NCBI GenBank assembly: GCA_045039925.1
Contig: CP108400.1
Coordinates: 9,052,001-9,116,000 of the forward strand
Direction: 5' to 3'
Length of the DNA: 64,000 bases
DNA from: Yinghuangia sp045039925
GTDB taxonomy: Bacteria > Actinomycetota > Actinomycetes > Streptomycetales > Streptomycetaceae
In this document: positions 17,464 to 25,429 of the stretch, piece by piece
Position numbering within the stretch: position 1 is the stretch's first letter
Layout of the letters: every line of letters begins with the position of its first letter
Program-made: the position numbers and the translations under genes
Notes under the pieces: generated by a model
The model's input: only the letters and a program-made list of their open reading frames with translations
Databases searched by the model: none
Told to the model about the DNA's origin: nothing

Positions 17464-20400
17464 CTACTCCGTCGCGGCGGGGGACAGGCCGCCGATCGGC
17501 AGGACGATCGTCTGCAGCGCACCCGTGTCGGGGGCGATCACCAGGGCGCGCCCCGGCGCCGGACGGCGGCGCACCGCGTCGGCCGCCAGCCGGGTCCCCA
17601 GCAACTCGCCCTCCACGACCGTCTGCGGTGAGATCAGGGCGCCGCTCCGGGCGCGCCGCGCCTCGCCCAGCCACCCGAACATGTGCTGGGTCACGACTTC
17701 GGAGACCCCCGCGTACACGAGCCCGACGCCGCGCTCGCGCCCGGTCGCCACCAGACCGCGCAGACTCGTGTCGGCACTCGTGGTCGCCAGCATGTCCGCG
17801 TCGTCCACCAGCACGACGGTCGGCGTTCCGGCCGCGTCGGCGAGCGCGGCCTCCAACTCGGCGTCGCCGAGGCCCGTTCCGGTGAAGTGGCCGAGCACCG
17901 CGTCGTGGGCGGCGAGCCTGCGCAGCGGCGATTCGCGCGGCGTCACCAGGATCAGCCGGGTGCCGGACGCGAGCAGCGACGCGGCCATCGTCACCAGCAG
18001 CGTGCTGCGGCCCGTGCCGGGCGGCCCGGCGATGCCGAAGATGTGGGAGCGTCCGGCGAGGTCGACACCCCAGGCCCCCATGTCGTCGCCGCCGACACCG
18101 ACCAACGCCCACAGCGGGCGCCGCAGTTCCGCCGGCACCCGGCCCATGGCGTCGGGCAGCGTGACCTGGTCCGGCAGCCCCGCCACCGGCCCGGGGCGGC
18201 GCTGCGCCGGGACCCCTTCGTCGCGGGTACGCGCCGCCGCCCCGATCCTGGCCAGTTCCGCGGCCTGCGCGGGACCGCTCGCGTCCAGGCCCAGGACCGC
18301 GACCTGCGTCTCCGCATGTGTGTCCGACTGCCAGCCCCGGCCGGCGGGGATCACCGTCGGCAGCGAGGCGGCCCGGATCCCGACCAGGGTGTAGTCGGTG
18401 CGCTCCGCGAGCCGCAGCAGCAGCCGGTTGTCGTTGAGCCCGCCGATCTGGCCGCCGAGCAGCGCCCGGTCCGCCGTCATGACGAGGTGTACGCCGACCG
18501 CCGCGCCTTCGCGGAGCAGATGCGCCGCCTCGTCGGTGAGCCGCCCGTTGTCGCGGTCCCCGAGGGAGGCCGCGATGCCCTCCCAGCCGTCGAGGAACAC
18601 CACGATGTGCGGCGGCCGTTCGGCCTCGGGAACCGCCGCGCGCAGCTCGGTCAGGTTGGCGCAGTCGTGCCGCGAGAGGAGACCTTGGCGCTGCGCCACC
18701 TGGCGACGCAGGAGCGCCAGCAGCCGCATTGCGCGTTCGACGTCCGATCGGGAGATCATCGCGCCGCAGTGCGGGAGTTCCGCTATCGGGTTGAGTGCTC
18801 CGCCGCCCGAGTCGATGCCGTACAAGTGCACGTCCGCGCAGCTGTGCGCCTGCGCGAGCGCGCCCGCGATGGTGCGGATCAGTTGCGAGCGTCCGGATCG
18901 GCCGCCGCCGATGACGGAGAGGTGGCCCATCACCGCGAGGTCGATCACCGCGGGCCGCTGGCGCTGTTCGCCGGGCAGGTCCTCGAGGCCGTACGCGACG
19001 GGCCGGAGGTAGCCCGGCTCCCCGGCGGCCTCACCCGGCTCCGGTTCCGGCAGCGACTCCAGCGGGATGAGCTGGGCCAGCGCGGGCAGCCACGGCCTGG
19101 GCTGCTCGGCGACGCCGAGTTCGCGGCTCGCCTCACCCATCGCCGTCACCAGGGTGGCGAGTTCGGTGCGCACGCCGCCGGGCACGGCGTTCCGCGGCTC
19201 GGACTCCGGATCGGCCTCGGGCGTGCGCAGGGGCCTGCCCAGGCCGTTCGACGGGACGACGGTGGCCCAGAGCCGCTCCTCGGTGGCCGCCTCCTGGGTG
19301 GCCGGGCTGCCCGCGTACGCCGTCTGGAACGTCGCGACCCGGCCGTGCCCGAGCCGGACCATCGCCCGGCCCGGGGTGGCCGGCGAGATGCCGGCCGCGT
19401 CGGCGAGGTCGATGATGTCGTGGCTCTCGGTGGCGTCGGTGACGCGGAGGGCGATGCGCAGGTTGGTGTTGGCGCGGATGTCGGAGGAGACGACGCCGGC
19501 CGGGCGCTGGGTGGCGAGCACCAAGTGGATGCCCAGCGAACGACCGCGCTGCGCTATGCCCACCAACCCGGGTACGAAGTCCGGGACTTCGCGGACCAAC
19601 GTGGCGAACTCGTCGATGATCAGCACCAGTCGCGGCAGCGGGTCCAGGTCGGGGTCGTCGGCGCGCTTGGCCTGGTAGTCCGGCAGGTCCTTGGCCCCGG
19701 CCTCGGCGAGGATGGTCTCGCGGCGGCGCAGTTCGGCGCCGAGCGAGGTCAGCGCGCGCTCGGTCAGGTGCGGGTCGAGGTCGGTGACCATGCCCAGGGT
19801 GTGCGGCAGGTCGACGCAGTCCTTGAACGCCGCGCCGCCCTTGTAGTCGATCAGCACGAACACCATCTCGTCCGGCCGGTTCCCGGCCGCGAGCCCCGCG
19901 ACCAGCGACTGGAGCAGCTCTGACTTGCCCGCACCGGTGGTGCCGGCGACCAGCGCGTGCGGGCCGTCGCGTACCAGGTCCAGCGCCATCGGGCCGTCGA
20001 AGCCGAAGCCGAGCGGCGCGGAGGTCGTGGCGGCGCGCCGCTGCCAGCGGGCCGCGAACTCGGCCGCCAACTCCTCGCCCCCCGCCGAGATCCGGGACCC
20101 GTCGATGCCCAGCACCTCGGCGAGGCGTACGAACTCCGGGAGCGCGCCGTCGCTTTCCAGGGTGGCGTCGCGCAACGGCGCCACGGCGCGCGCAAGTCGC
20201 TCGCACCAAGGGCGCGACACCAGGTCCGGCCGTACGTCCGCCAGGTCCGGGTTGCCGGGCATCCGGACGGTGAGACCGCTCCCCGCGGTGAGGATGAGCG
20301 CGTTGGTCTCCTCGGGCAGCAGGCGCTCGGCGCGGTCGAGGCAGACCGCGTACACGCCGACGGCCGGGCCGTCCCGGAGGATCTGCACCACGCCGGACAC

Positions 20401-22017
20401 CTCGCGCAGACGGCGGGCGCCGTCCAACACCACGAGGATGTCGGGCTCGTCGAGCATCGCCGAGGACATGGTCGAACTCCGGATGGTGGCGCGCATGGTC
20501 ACGGTCGCGACCAGTTCGGCGACGCGGGCGGCGACCGTCTCGGCGTCGTTGCCCACGTTGACGTAGGCGCCGCGGCCGGGCGGGGCGAAGTGCGGGAGCC
20601 AGCGCACCCACGCCCAGGAGTTCTCCGCGTTGTCGCTGAGCACGTACATGCGCACGTCGCGCGGACTGTGCAGCACGGCGGTCTGGGCCACCAGCCACCG
20701 GGCCAGGCCGCGGCGGCTGTGGTCGTCGCCCGCGACGCCCAGAACACCGATGTCCGGCAAGGGGATCTGCACCGGCACGTCGCGCGCGGTCGGCCGTACG
20801 GTCCGGCGGTGGTCGTCCTGCTCGGGGTCGTCGTAGGTGACCTCCGACGGCAGGTCCGCGGTGCCCACGCGCAGCAGCAGCCGGTCGGCGTCCGACTTGC
20901 GGCGCTCCCACAACCGCGCCCCGGGGCCGGTGGCGGCCAGGATGACGGCCGCCGGATCGGCGCCGGTGGCCCAACGCGCGGTCCGTTCGTGCTCGACGGC
21001 GGCGTCCACCTCGGTGAGGAGATGCGCGCGCCGCTCCTTGTACTTGACCGTCTCGGACCTGAAGTGCGACTTGCCGTGCCGCTTGTCCGAGATGTACGCG
21101 GCGATCGCGAGCACCGGCGAGAAGACGGCGAAGATCAGAAAGAACGACGACTTCAGCAGGAACGCCATGGCCACGCCGATCCCGAGCGGTGCCAGCGACA
21201 TGAGCACCGGGATCGGGCGCCGCTGCGGCGGATGCGGCGGCGGGGGCAGGAGGATGCGCACCGGTTCGAGCGAGGGCATGATGCGCGGCGGCCGGTTGTA
21301 GTCGATGGCGAGCGTGTCCGCCGACTGCTGGACCGCAGCGTCCGGGCGGAACGGCGCGGCCAGGGAGAACAGGTGTCCCGCGACCGCCAGCAGGGCGCCG
21401 GTGTGCCACTCGCGACGCTCGGCCAGCGGCTCGCCGTCGAGCTCGACTCGGGCCTCGCCGATCGGCGCCACGGTGGCGGTGCCGTCGGCGTCCACCTCCA
21501 CGGTCACGGCGCGGTCCGGCAGTTCCTGCTGGACGCTGCGGAAGGGGGTCTCGGCGGACTGCCGGGTCAGGCCGGTGGCGGGGGCCACGTCGCCGGGCTC
21601 CGGTTCCCCGGGGCGCAGCGCACATGCGGCGCCGGCGCCGAGGTCGTACGTCCCGACCGCGAGCGCCCAGACGCGGCCGCTGTTCGGTCCGCCCACCGCG
21701 CGCACCTCCCGGAGGACGTCGCTGCCGTCACCGCCGGGCGCGGCGGGGGTGCGGCGTATCGCGTCCCCCGGACCGGTCGGGACGGGGCCTCCGATGCCCA
21801 GCCGGGCTCCGGGAAGCAGGGGCAGCGCGCTCAGCCGGCTTTCCGGGTCGAGCCGCTTCGTGCCCAGGTAGAGGTCGGAGGACGCCGTCCCCTCGATCGC
21901 CGGCGACGCGGAGAGGCACGCGGCAAGTGCGTGCACCGTCGTGTCGCCGCCGGCGCCGAGGACGATGTCCGAGGTCGCGCCGTCGCGGGCGTCGACAAGA
22001 CTGAACGCGAGTGCCAT
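17464..22017 (-). CDS. eccC: One-piece FtsK/SpoIIIE-type secretion ATPase (EccC/EssC family)
   Basis: A 1517-residue motor ATPase of type VII secretion. Residues 1-80 look ubiquitin-like/YukD (TTVHALAACLSASPAI...LYLGTKRLDPES). About 100-235 are beta-rich with FHA-like features. Then come NRPPRIMPSLEPVRILLPPPP and two membrane helices (about 270-310: IGVAMAFLLKSSFFLIFAVFSPVLAIAAYI). The first ATPase domain has Walker A GTTGAGKSE, Walker B LVLIIDEFATL and sensor LATQRPAGVVSSDIRANTN. Two further domains have degenerate loops (GGGRSGRSQ and GPPGTGRST), as usual in EccCb. The N-terminal FHA-like part resembles Firmicute EssC more than mycobacterial EccC. ATG at 22017 has GAGAGG upstream. It lies 114 bp after the LysM gene on the same strand, likely one operon. 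No EccB, EccD, EccE or mycosin gene is in the window. Confidence 0.93.
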   Translation of the reverse strand: MALAFSLVDARDGATSDIVLGAGGDTTVHALAACLSASPAIEGTASSDLYLGTKRLDPESRLSALPLLPGARLGIGGPVPTGPGDAIRRTPAAPGGDGSDVLREVRAVGGPNSGRVWALAVGTYDLGAGAACALRPGEPEPGDVAPATGLTRQSAETPFRSVQQELPDRAVTVEVDADGTATVAPIGEARVELDGEPLAERREWHTGALLAVAGHLFSLAAPFRPDAAVQQSADTLAIDYNRPPRIMPSLEPVRILLPPPPHPPQRRPIPVLMSLAPLGIGVAMAFLLKSSFFLIFAVFSPVLAIAAYISDKRHGKSHFRSETVKYKERRAHLLTEVDAAVEHERTARWATGADPAAVILAATGPGARLWERRKSDADRLLLRVGTADLPSEVTYDDPEQDDHRRTVRPTARDVPVQIPLPDIGVLGVAGDDHSRRGLARWLVAQTAVLHSPRDVRMYVLSDNAENSWAWVRWLPHFAPPGRGAYVNVGNDAETVAARVAELVATVTMRATIRSSTMSSAMLDEPDILVVLDGARRLREVSGVVQILRDGPAVGVYAVCLDRAERLLPEETNALILTAGSGLTVRMPGNPDLADVRPDLVSRPWCERLARAVAPLRDATLESDGALPEFVRLAEVLGIDGSRISAGGEELAAEFAARWQRRAATTSAPLGFGFDGPMALDLVRDGPHALVAGTTGAGKSELLQSLVAGLAAGNRPDEMVFVLIDYKGGAAFKDCVDLPHTLGMVTDLDPHLTERALTSLGAELRRRETILAEAGAKDLPDYQAKRADDPDLDPLPRLVLIIDEFATLVREVPDFVPGLVGIAQRGRSLGIHLVLATQRPAGVVSSDIRANTNLRIALRVTDATESHDIIDLADAAGISPATPGRAMVRLGHGRVATFQTAYAGSPATQEAATEERLWATVVPSNGLGRPLRTPEADPESEPRNAVPGGVRTELATLVTAMGEASRELGVAEQPRPWLPALAQLIPLESLPEPEPGEAAGEPGYLRPVAYGLEDLPGEQRQRPAVIDLAVMGHLSVIGGGRSGRSQLIRTIAGALAQAHSCADVHLYGIDSGGGALNPIAELPHCGAMISRSDVERAMRLLALLRRQVAQRQGLLSRHDCANLTELRAAVPEAERPPHIVVFLDGWEGIAASLGDRDNGRLTDEAAHLLREGAAVGVHLVMTADRALLGGQIGGLNDNRLLLRLAERTDYTLVGIRAASLPTVIPAGRGWQSDTHAETQVAVLGLDASGPAQAAELARIGAAARTRDEGVPAQRRPGPVAGLPDQVTLPDAMGRVPAELRRPLWALVGVGGDDMGAWGVDLAGRSHIFGIAGPPGTGRSTLLVTMAASLLASGTRLILVTPRESPLRRLAAHDAVLGHFTGTGLGDAELEAALADAAGTPTVVLVDDADMLATTSADTSLRGLVATGRERGVGLVYAGVSEVVTQHMFGWLGEARRARSGALISPQTVVEGELLGTRLAADAVRRRPAPGRALVIAPDTGALQTIVLPIGGLSPAATE

Positions 22018-22131
22018 CAGGACCTCTCTGGTACGGGAGTTCGCGGCGCCGGGGGCCTGGCGGCGCGAGGGGCGGGGCCGTCGGGGCGGTGTTCGGGGTG
22101 GGGGTGCTCGGGGTGGCGGGTGCTCGGGTGC

Positions 22132-24558
22132 TCAATCCGCCGGGGCCGCGCGGGCGGGGGAGGCCGCGGCACTCTCGCCGTCGGCGGCAACCGTGGACGG
22201 AACGGGATCGGCGTGCTGACCGGGCGGCGGCGGATAGTCGAACCGGGGGCCGGTGGGCGGCGGGTAGGGCGTGCGCTTCCGGCGACGGCGCCAGGGGATG
22301 ACGTTCGAGGGAACTTCTCCCTGGTCCTGGTTCTGGTCCTCGGCATCGGGACCAGGCGTCGCGGACTCTTCCGGCTCCTGCGGGGCGGGGTCCGGAGAGG
22401 ACTCTGCGGAGTCGTCGGCGTCCGGGCTGCCGGGGGCGGATGCGGTGGTCTCGGCGGGGTCCGTGGGCGCTGCGGATTCCACCGGTTCCGCGATTTCCTC
22501 GGGCTCGGCGCTTTCCGCGGGCTCCGCGGCTTCCGTGGGGGCCGCGGTCTCCGCAGGCTCTACGGCTTCCGCAGGCTCCCCCGACTCTGCGGGATCCACG
22601 GGCTCCGTAGGCTCCACGGATTCCGTGGGCACAACGGCTTCCACGGCTTCCACCGGCGTCGAGGGCTCCACCGATTCCACGGGCTCATCCGCAGTCTCGG
22701 CAGGTTCCTCCGCGCTTATGACGGACTCTTCGGCTGTCTCGGCCGGTTCGTCCGCGTTCTCGGAAGGCTCGTCCTCGTTCCCGGCAAGGTCGTTCGGCGC
22801 CTCGGCCGGCTCGGCCGCGCTCTCGGCCGGTTCGTCCGCGTTCTTTGCGGACTTCTCCGCCGTCTCGGCCGGCCCGACCGTTGCGTCGGCGTCCTCGGCG
22901 GGCGCCGTTGTGCTCGCGGCGTTCGCCTCGTCGGGAGCGTCCGCAACGGGCACCAGCGGCTCCACGAGCTTCGCCACCGCCTCATGGAGGCCCAGCGTCG
23001 ACGCGGTCAGCCGAGGCGCGGTCATGTGCACCTTGGCGCGCTCCCCGACGTGGAGCACCCAGCACGCGCCGACGGCCGTGCCGGTGGCGAGCAGCTTCGC
23101 GTGCACACCGGACTCCGCGAGCCGCTGAAGGTCCTCGGTGGTGGCATCGGCGGCCACCACAACGCTGAACTCCGGTGGATCCACCGGCAGATCGTCGATC
23201 ACCTCGGCCAGCGTCCCGCCGTTGCCCCCGGGCGAAGCTGCGGCGGTGAACACGACCGTTCGTCCGCTCGCCTTGTCCTCCGACGGCTCGCCGGCCCCCA
23301 CTTCCGCGTCCGCGCGGTGCGCAATCTGAGTGCCGAGCGCACGCGCCAGCATCAGGGCCGGTTCGCGCTCGCCGTCGACGACGACCACGCCGGGCGCGCG
23401 AGCCAGGTCGAGCAGGACCGCACGTCCCTCGGTCACCCCGACGGCTACGAACAACGGGTACGCCGAAGGGGGTTCGGGGATGTCGTCGAGATCGGTGACC
23501 GCGGCCGTCCAGCGCAGGCCGGTTCCGTCGGCCGTCCACGGCGGAGCCGCCTGCGGCAGGTCGGTGCCGGCCAGCAGGAGGGTCACCGCGTCCGCACCGA
23601 GTTCGGCGCCGTAGACGGTGCCGAGTCCGGCGGCACCATGCTCGTCGGGTGCGGCGATCTGGAGCGCGACGGCGGCGGCGGCCCGCGGGACGACGCCGGT
23701 TGCGGCGGCCGACTCCAGCCGCGCCGTGAGGACGGCCGCGGCGCGGCGGCGGCGTACCGGCGGGGGCAGCAGCATCTCCGCGCGGAAGGCGCGCACCGCG
23801 GCGATCAGGGCACGTACTCCGCGGGCGACGTGACGTGCGATCCATCGCAACGCGGTCGCTATGTGGTGCCTGGCCGCCAGCATCAGGATCAGGACGACCA
23901 GGCCGACGAGACCCCAGTGGTACGCCCGGTACTTGGGCTTGAGGAGCTGCGCCGGGTCGGCGAACGGGTCGCCGCCGGACTTGGCGGTGCTCGGTGCCTT
24001 GGTCGGCTCCGGTGACGGAGTCCCCGGTGCCGTCGGCGTTCCCGCCGCGCCGGGCTGGGCGCCCGCCGCCCCGGTCGCGTTCGGCATGTCGAGCGTGGGG
24101 AGCGTCCCGACCTGGACGCCGACCGCGGATTTGTCGGCGTCGGGCGGGAGTTGGAGGACCCAGCCGGGCAGGAGCACCTCCGGGTCCGCGAGGCAGCGCG
24201 TCCCGGAGCTGTTCGGGACGACCGGCTGCGGCTTGTTGACGTTGAGCCAGAAGATCTCCATGTACCGGTTGCCGTCACGGAGTACGCGTTCGGAGAGCTG
24301 GAACAGGCCTTCCCCGGCTGCCGGATCCGACGGAGCGGGCAGCACGATGTAGGGGACCGCGGCCGTGGGCGGTACGCCGTCGCACGTCGGCGTCGCCGCG
24401 GAGGCCGTGCCGCCTCCGGCCGGGAGCCCGAGCACCAGCAGCGCGGCGCCCGCCAGCGCGGCGCCCGCCAGCGCGGCGCCCGCGCCCCGTGCCCGCCGAC
24501 GGACTCGTGCAGGGCCGCGGACGCCTTCGGCCGGCGGGGCCGTGCCAGGTCTGGCCAC
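22132..24558 (-). CDS. LysM-type membrane protein with long acidic repeat tail, secretion-associated
   Basis: About 809 residues. An Ala-rich hydrophobic N-terminus (AGAALAGAALAGAALLVLGLPAGGG) is followed by a LysM-like domain: LFQLSERVLRDGNRYMEIFWLNVN...LLPGWVLQLPPDA. A proline/threonine linker precedes one membrane helix (WGLVGLVVLILMLAAR). A mixed alpha/beta cytosolic domain follows (VTLLLAGTDLPQAAPPWTADGTGLRW...VVVDGEREPALMLARALG...). About 180 residues of E-P-A-E repeats and a basic tail RRRRKR with Pro/Tyr motifs end it. The start is GTG 24558 (GGGAG 5 bases upstream), matching the hydrolase gene at 7595. It is the first gene of the EccC operon and is probably a cell-wall-binding partner of the motor, which is inference from context. 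Confidence 0.88.
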   Translation of the reverse strand: MARPGTAPPAEGVRGPARVRRRARGAGAALAGAALAGAALLVLGLPAGGGTASAATPTCDGVPPTAAVPYIVLPAPSDPAAGEGLFQLSERVLRDGNRYMEIFWLNVNKPQPVVPNSSGTRCLADPEVLLPGWVLQLPPDADKSAVGVQVGTLPTLDMPNATGAAGAQPGAAGTPTAPGTPSPEPTKAPSTAKSGGDPFADPAQLLKPKYRAYHWGLVGLVVLILMLAARHHIATALRWIARHVARGVRALIAAVRAFRAEMLLPPPVRRRRAAAVLTARLESAAATGVVPRAAAAVALQIAAPDEHGAAGLGTVYGAELGADAVTLLLAGTDLPQAAPPWTADGTGLRWTAAVTDLDDIPEPPSAYPLFVAVGVTEGRAVLLDLARAPGVVVVDGEREPALMLARALGTQIAHRADAEVGAGEPSEDKASGRTVVFTAAASPGGNGGTLAEVIDDLPVDPPEFSVVVAADATTEDLQRLAESGVHAKLLATGTAVGACWVLHVGERAKVHMTAPRLTASTLGLHEAVAKLVEPLVPVADAPDEANAASTTAPAEDADATVGPAETAEKSAKNADEPAESAAEPAEAPNDLAGNEDEPSENADEPAETAEESVISAEEPAETADEPVESVEPSTPVEAVEAVVPTESVEPTEPVDPAESGEPAEAVEPAETAAPTEAAEPAESAEPEEIAEPVESAAPTDPAETTASAPGSPDADDSAESSPDPAPQEPEESATPGPDAEDQNQDQGEVPSNVIPWRRRRKRTPYPPPTGPRFDYPPPPGQHADPVPSTVAADGESAAASPARAAPAD
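22440..22905 (-). repeat. Coding repeat: acidic E-P-A-E / E-S-A-E tail
   Basis: This stretch of the LysM gene encodes dozens of short units such as ADEPAE, VEPAE and AEPAES. At DNA level it is a degenerate 12-18 bp repeat (GGCTCC/GGTTCC phased). It is likely an unstructured, length-variable acidic spacer. Confidence 0.75.
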
Positions 24559-24594
24559 CAGTGCTCCCGATCGTGAGGGTGAGTCGATACCGAC

Positions 24595-24647
24595 AAGATG
24601 CGGGCGCGGCACAGAAGTTCGATTCCGTTCGTGTTGCGTGGGTCACA
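24595..24647 (-). promoter_or_regulatory. Composite promoter copy B, upstream of the LysM-eccC operon
   Basis: On the minus strand: TGTGA-N6-CAACA (24647-24632), GAACT (24620-24616), 14 bases, GCATCTT (24601-24595), then GTCGG. From GCATC to the GTG start the leader is 46 bases and matches copy A at 38 of 46 positions by hand count, including the ribosome site GATCGGGAGC. Confidence 0.65.
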
Positions 24648-24697
24648 CTTCGCCGCGTGTCGGTTGGGGCCGCGATCCGGCCGTGGCGGCCACCCGG

Positions 24698-24750
24698 AGT
24701 GACGAGCGTCACAGCTGACGGCGCGAACTTCCGTACGCGCCGCGCATCTT
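24698..24750 (+). promoter_or_regulatory. Composite promoter copy C, upstream of the membrane protein-oxygenase-sigma operon
   Basis: On the plus strand: AGTGA-N6-TCACA (24698-24713), the best CRP-like palindrome of the four (GTGAC-N4-GTCAC), then GAACT (24725-24729), 14 bases, GCATCTT (24744-24750), then GTCGA. It faces away from copy B in the same intergenic region. Confidence 0.65.
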
Positions 24751-24826
24751 GTCGACGTTGGCTGGGCGGCTTCGCGACGTGCACCACCGCGCGGCCGCCC
24801 GTTACCTACTTGCCGAGGACCGTCCG

Positions 24827-25417
24827 ATGAGCTTCATGGGTTACCTGCGCGGGTTCGTCCCGTGGATCGTCGCAGGGGTGGTCTCGTCCTTCGACTGGCG
24901 CTGGGGGGCGGTGGGGGGCCTGGCCGCGAGCCCGTTGCTGTTGTTGCAGGATCTCGTGCGCGGCGTCGCTCCCGACGCACTGATCCTGGAGGCCAGTACC
25001 GTCGGCTACTTCGTCGTGGTCGGTGCCGTCGCGGTCTTCGACCCGGACTCGGCGCTGTCCGGTCACACCGACGTCGCGTCCTTCGCCTGGCTGGCCGCGA
25101 CCGCCTGGGGGACTCTGGCGATCCGCCGCCCGTTCACGCTTGGCATCGCCCGACGCCAAACCCCCCGCGAATACTGGGACATGCCGGAGTTCTTCCGGAT
25201 CAACAGCCGCATCACCGCGGCCTGGGGGACAGGCTTCACCTTCATCGGCGTCAGCGTGCTCGTGTGCGACGCGGTGGACGCGCCGCTGTGGGCGGGCATC
25301 GCCGCCCATGCCGCGGGCCTCGCCGCGCCGATGGTCTTCACCGGCGTCCACCCCGCCCGGGCCCGGGCACGGCTGCTGTCGGCCCCGCACGCGCCGACAG
25401 CGGCCGCTTCACGCTGA
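24827..25417 (+). CDS. Small integral membrane protein
   Basis: About 196 residues with perhaps five membrane segments: YLRGFVPWIVAGVVSSF, AVGGLAASPLLLLQDLV, TVGYFVVVGAVAVF, FAWLAATAWGTLAI and a C-terminal pair TGFTFIGVSVLVC / WAGIAAHAAGLAAPMVF. The loop QTPREYWDMPEFFRINSRITAAWG looks like the most conserved part. I do not recognise a named family. The ATG at 24827 (GAGGA upstream) is chosen over the TTG at 24749, which falls inside the promoter motif. It is the first gene of an operon; the carotenoid oxygenase starts 12 bp after its stop. It may bind, transport or help process the oxygenase's lipid substrate or product, which is inference. Confidence 0.8.
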   Translation: MSFMGYLRGFVPWIVAGVVSSFDWRWGAVGGLAASPLLLLQDLVRGVAPDALILEASTVGYFVVVGAVAVFDPDSALSGHTDVASFAWLAATAWGTLAIRRPFTLGIARRQTPREYWDMPEFFRINSRITAAWGTGFTFIGVSVLVCDAVDAPLWAGIAAHAAGLAAPMVFTGVHPARARARLLSAPHAPTAAASR

Positions 25418-25429
25418 GGGAAGAGCCGA

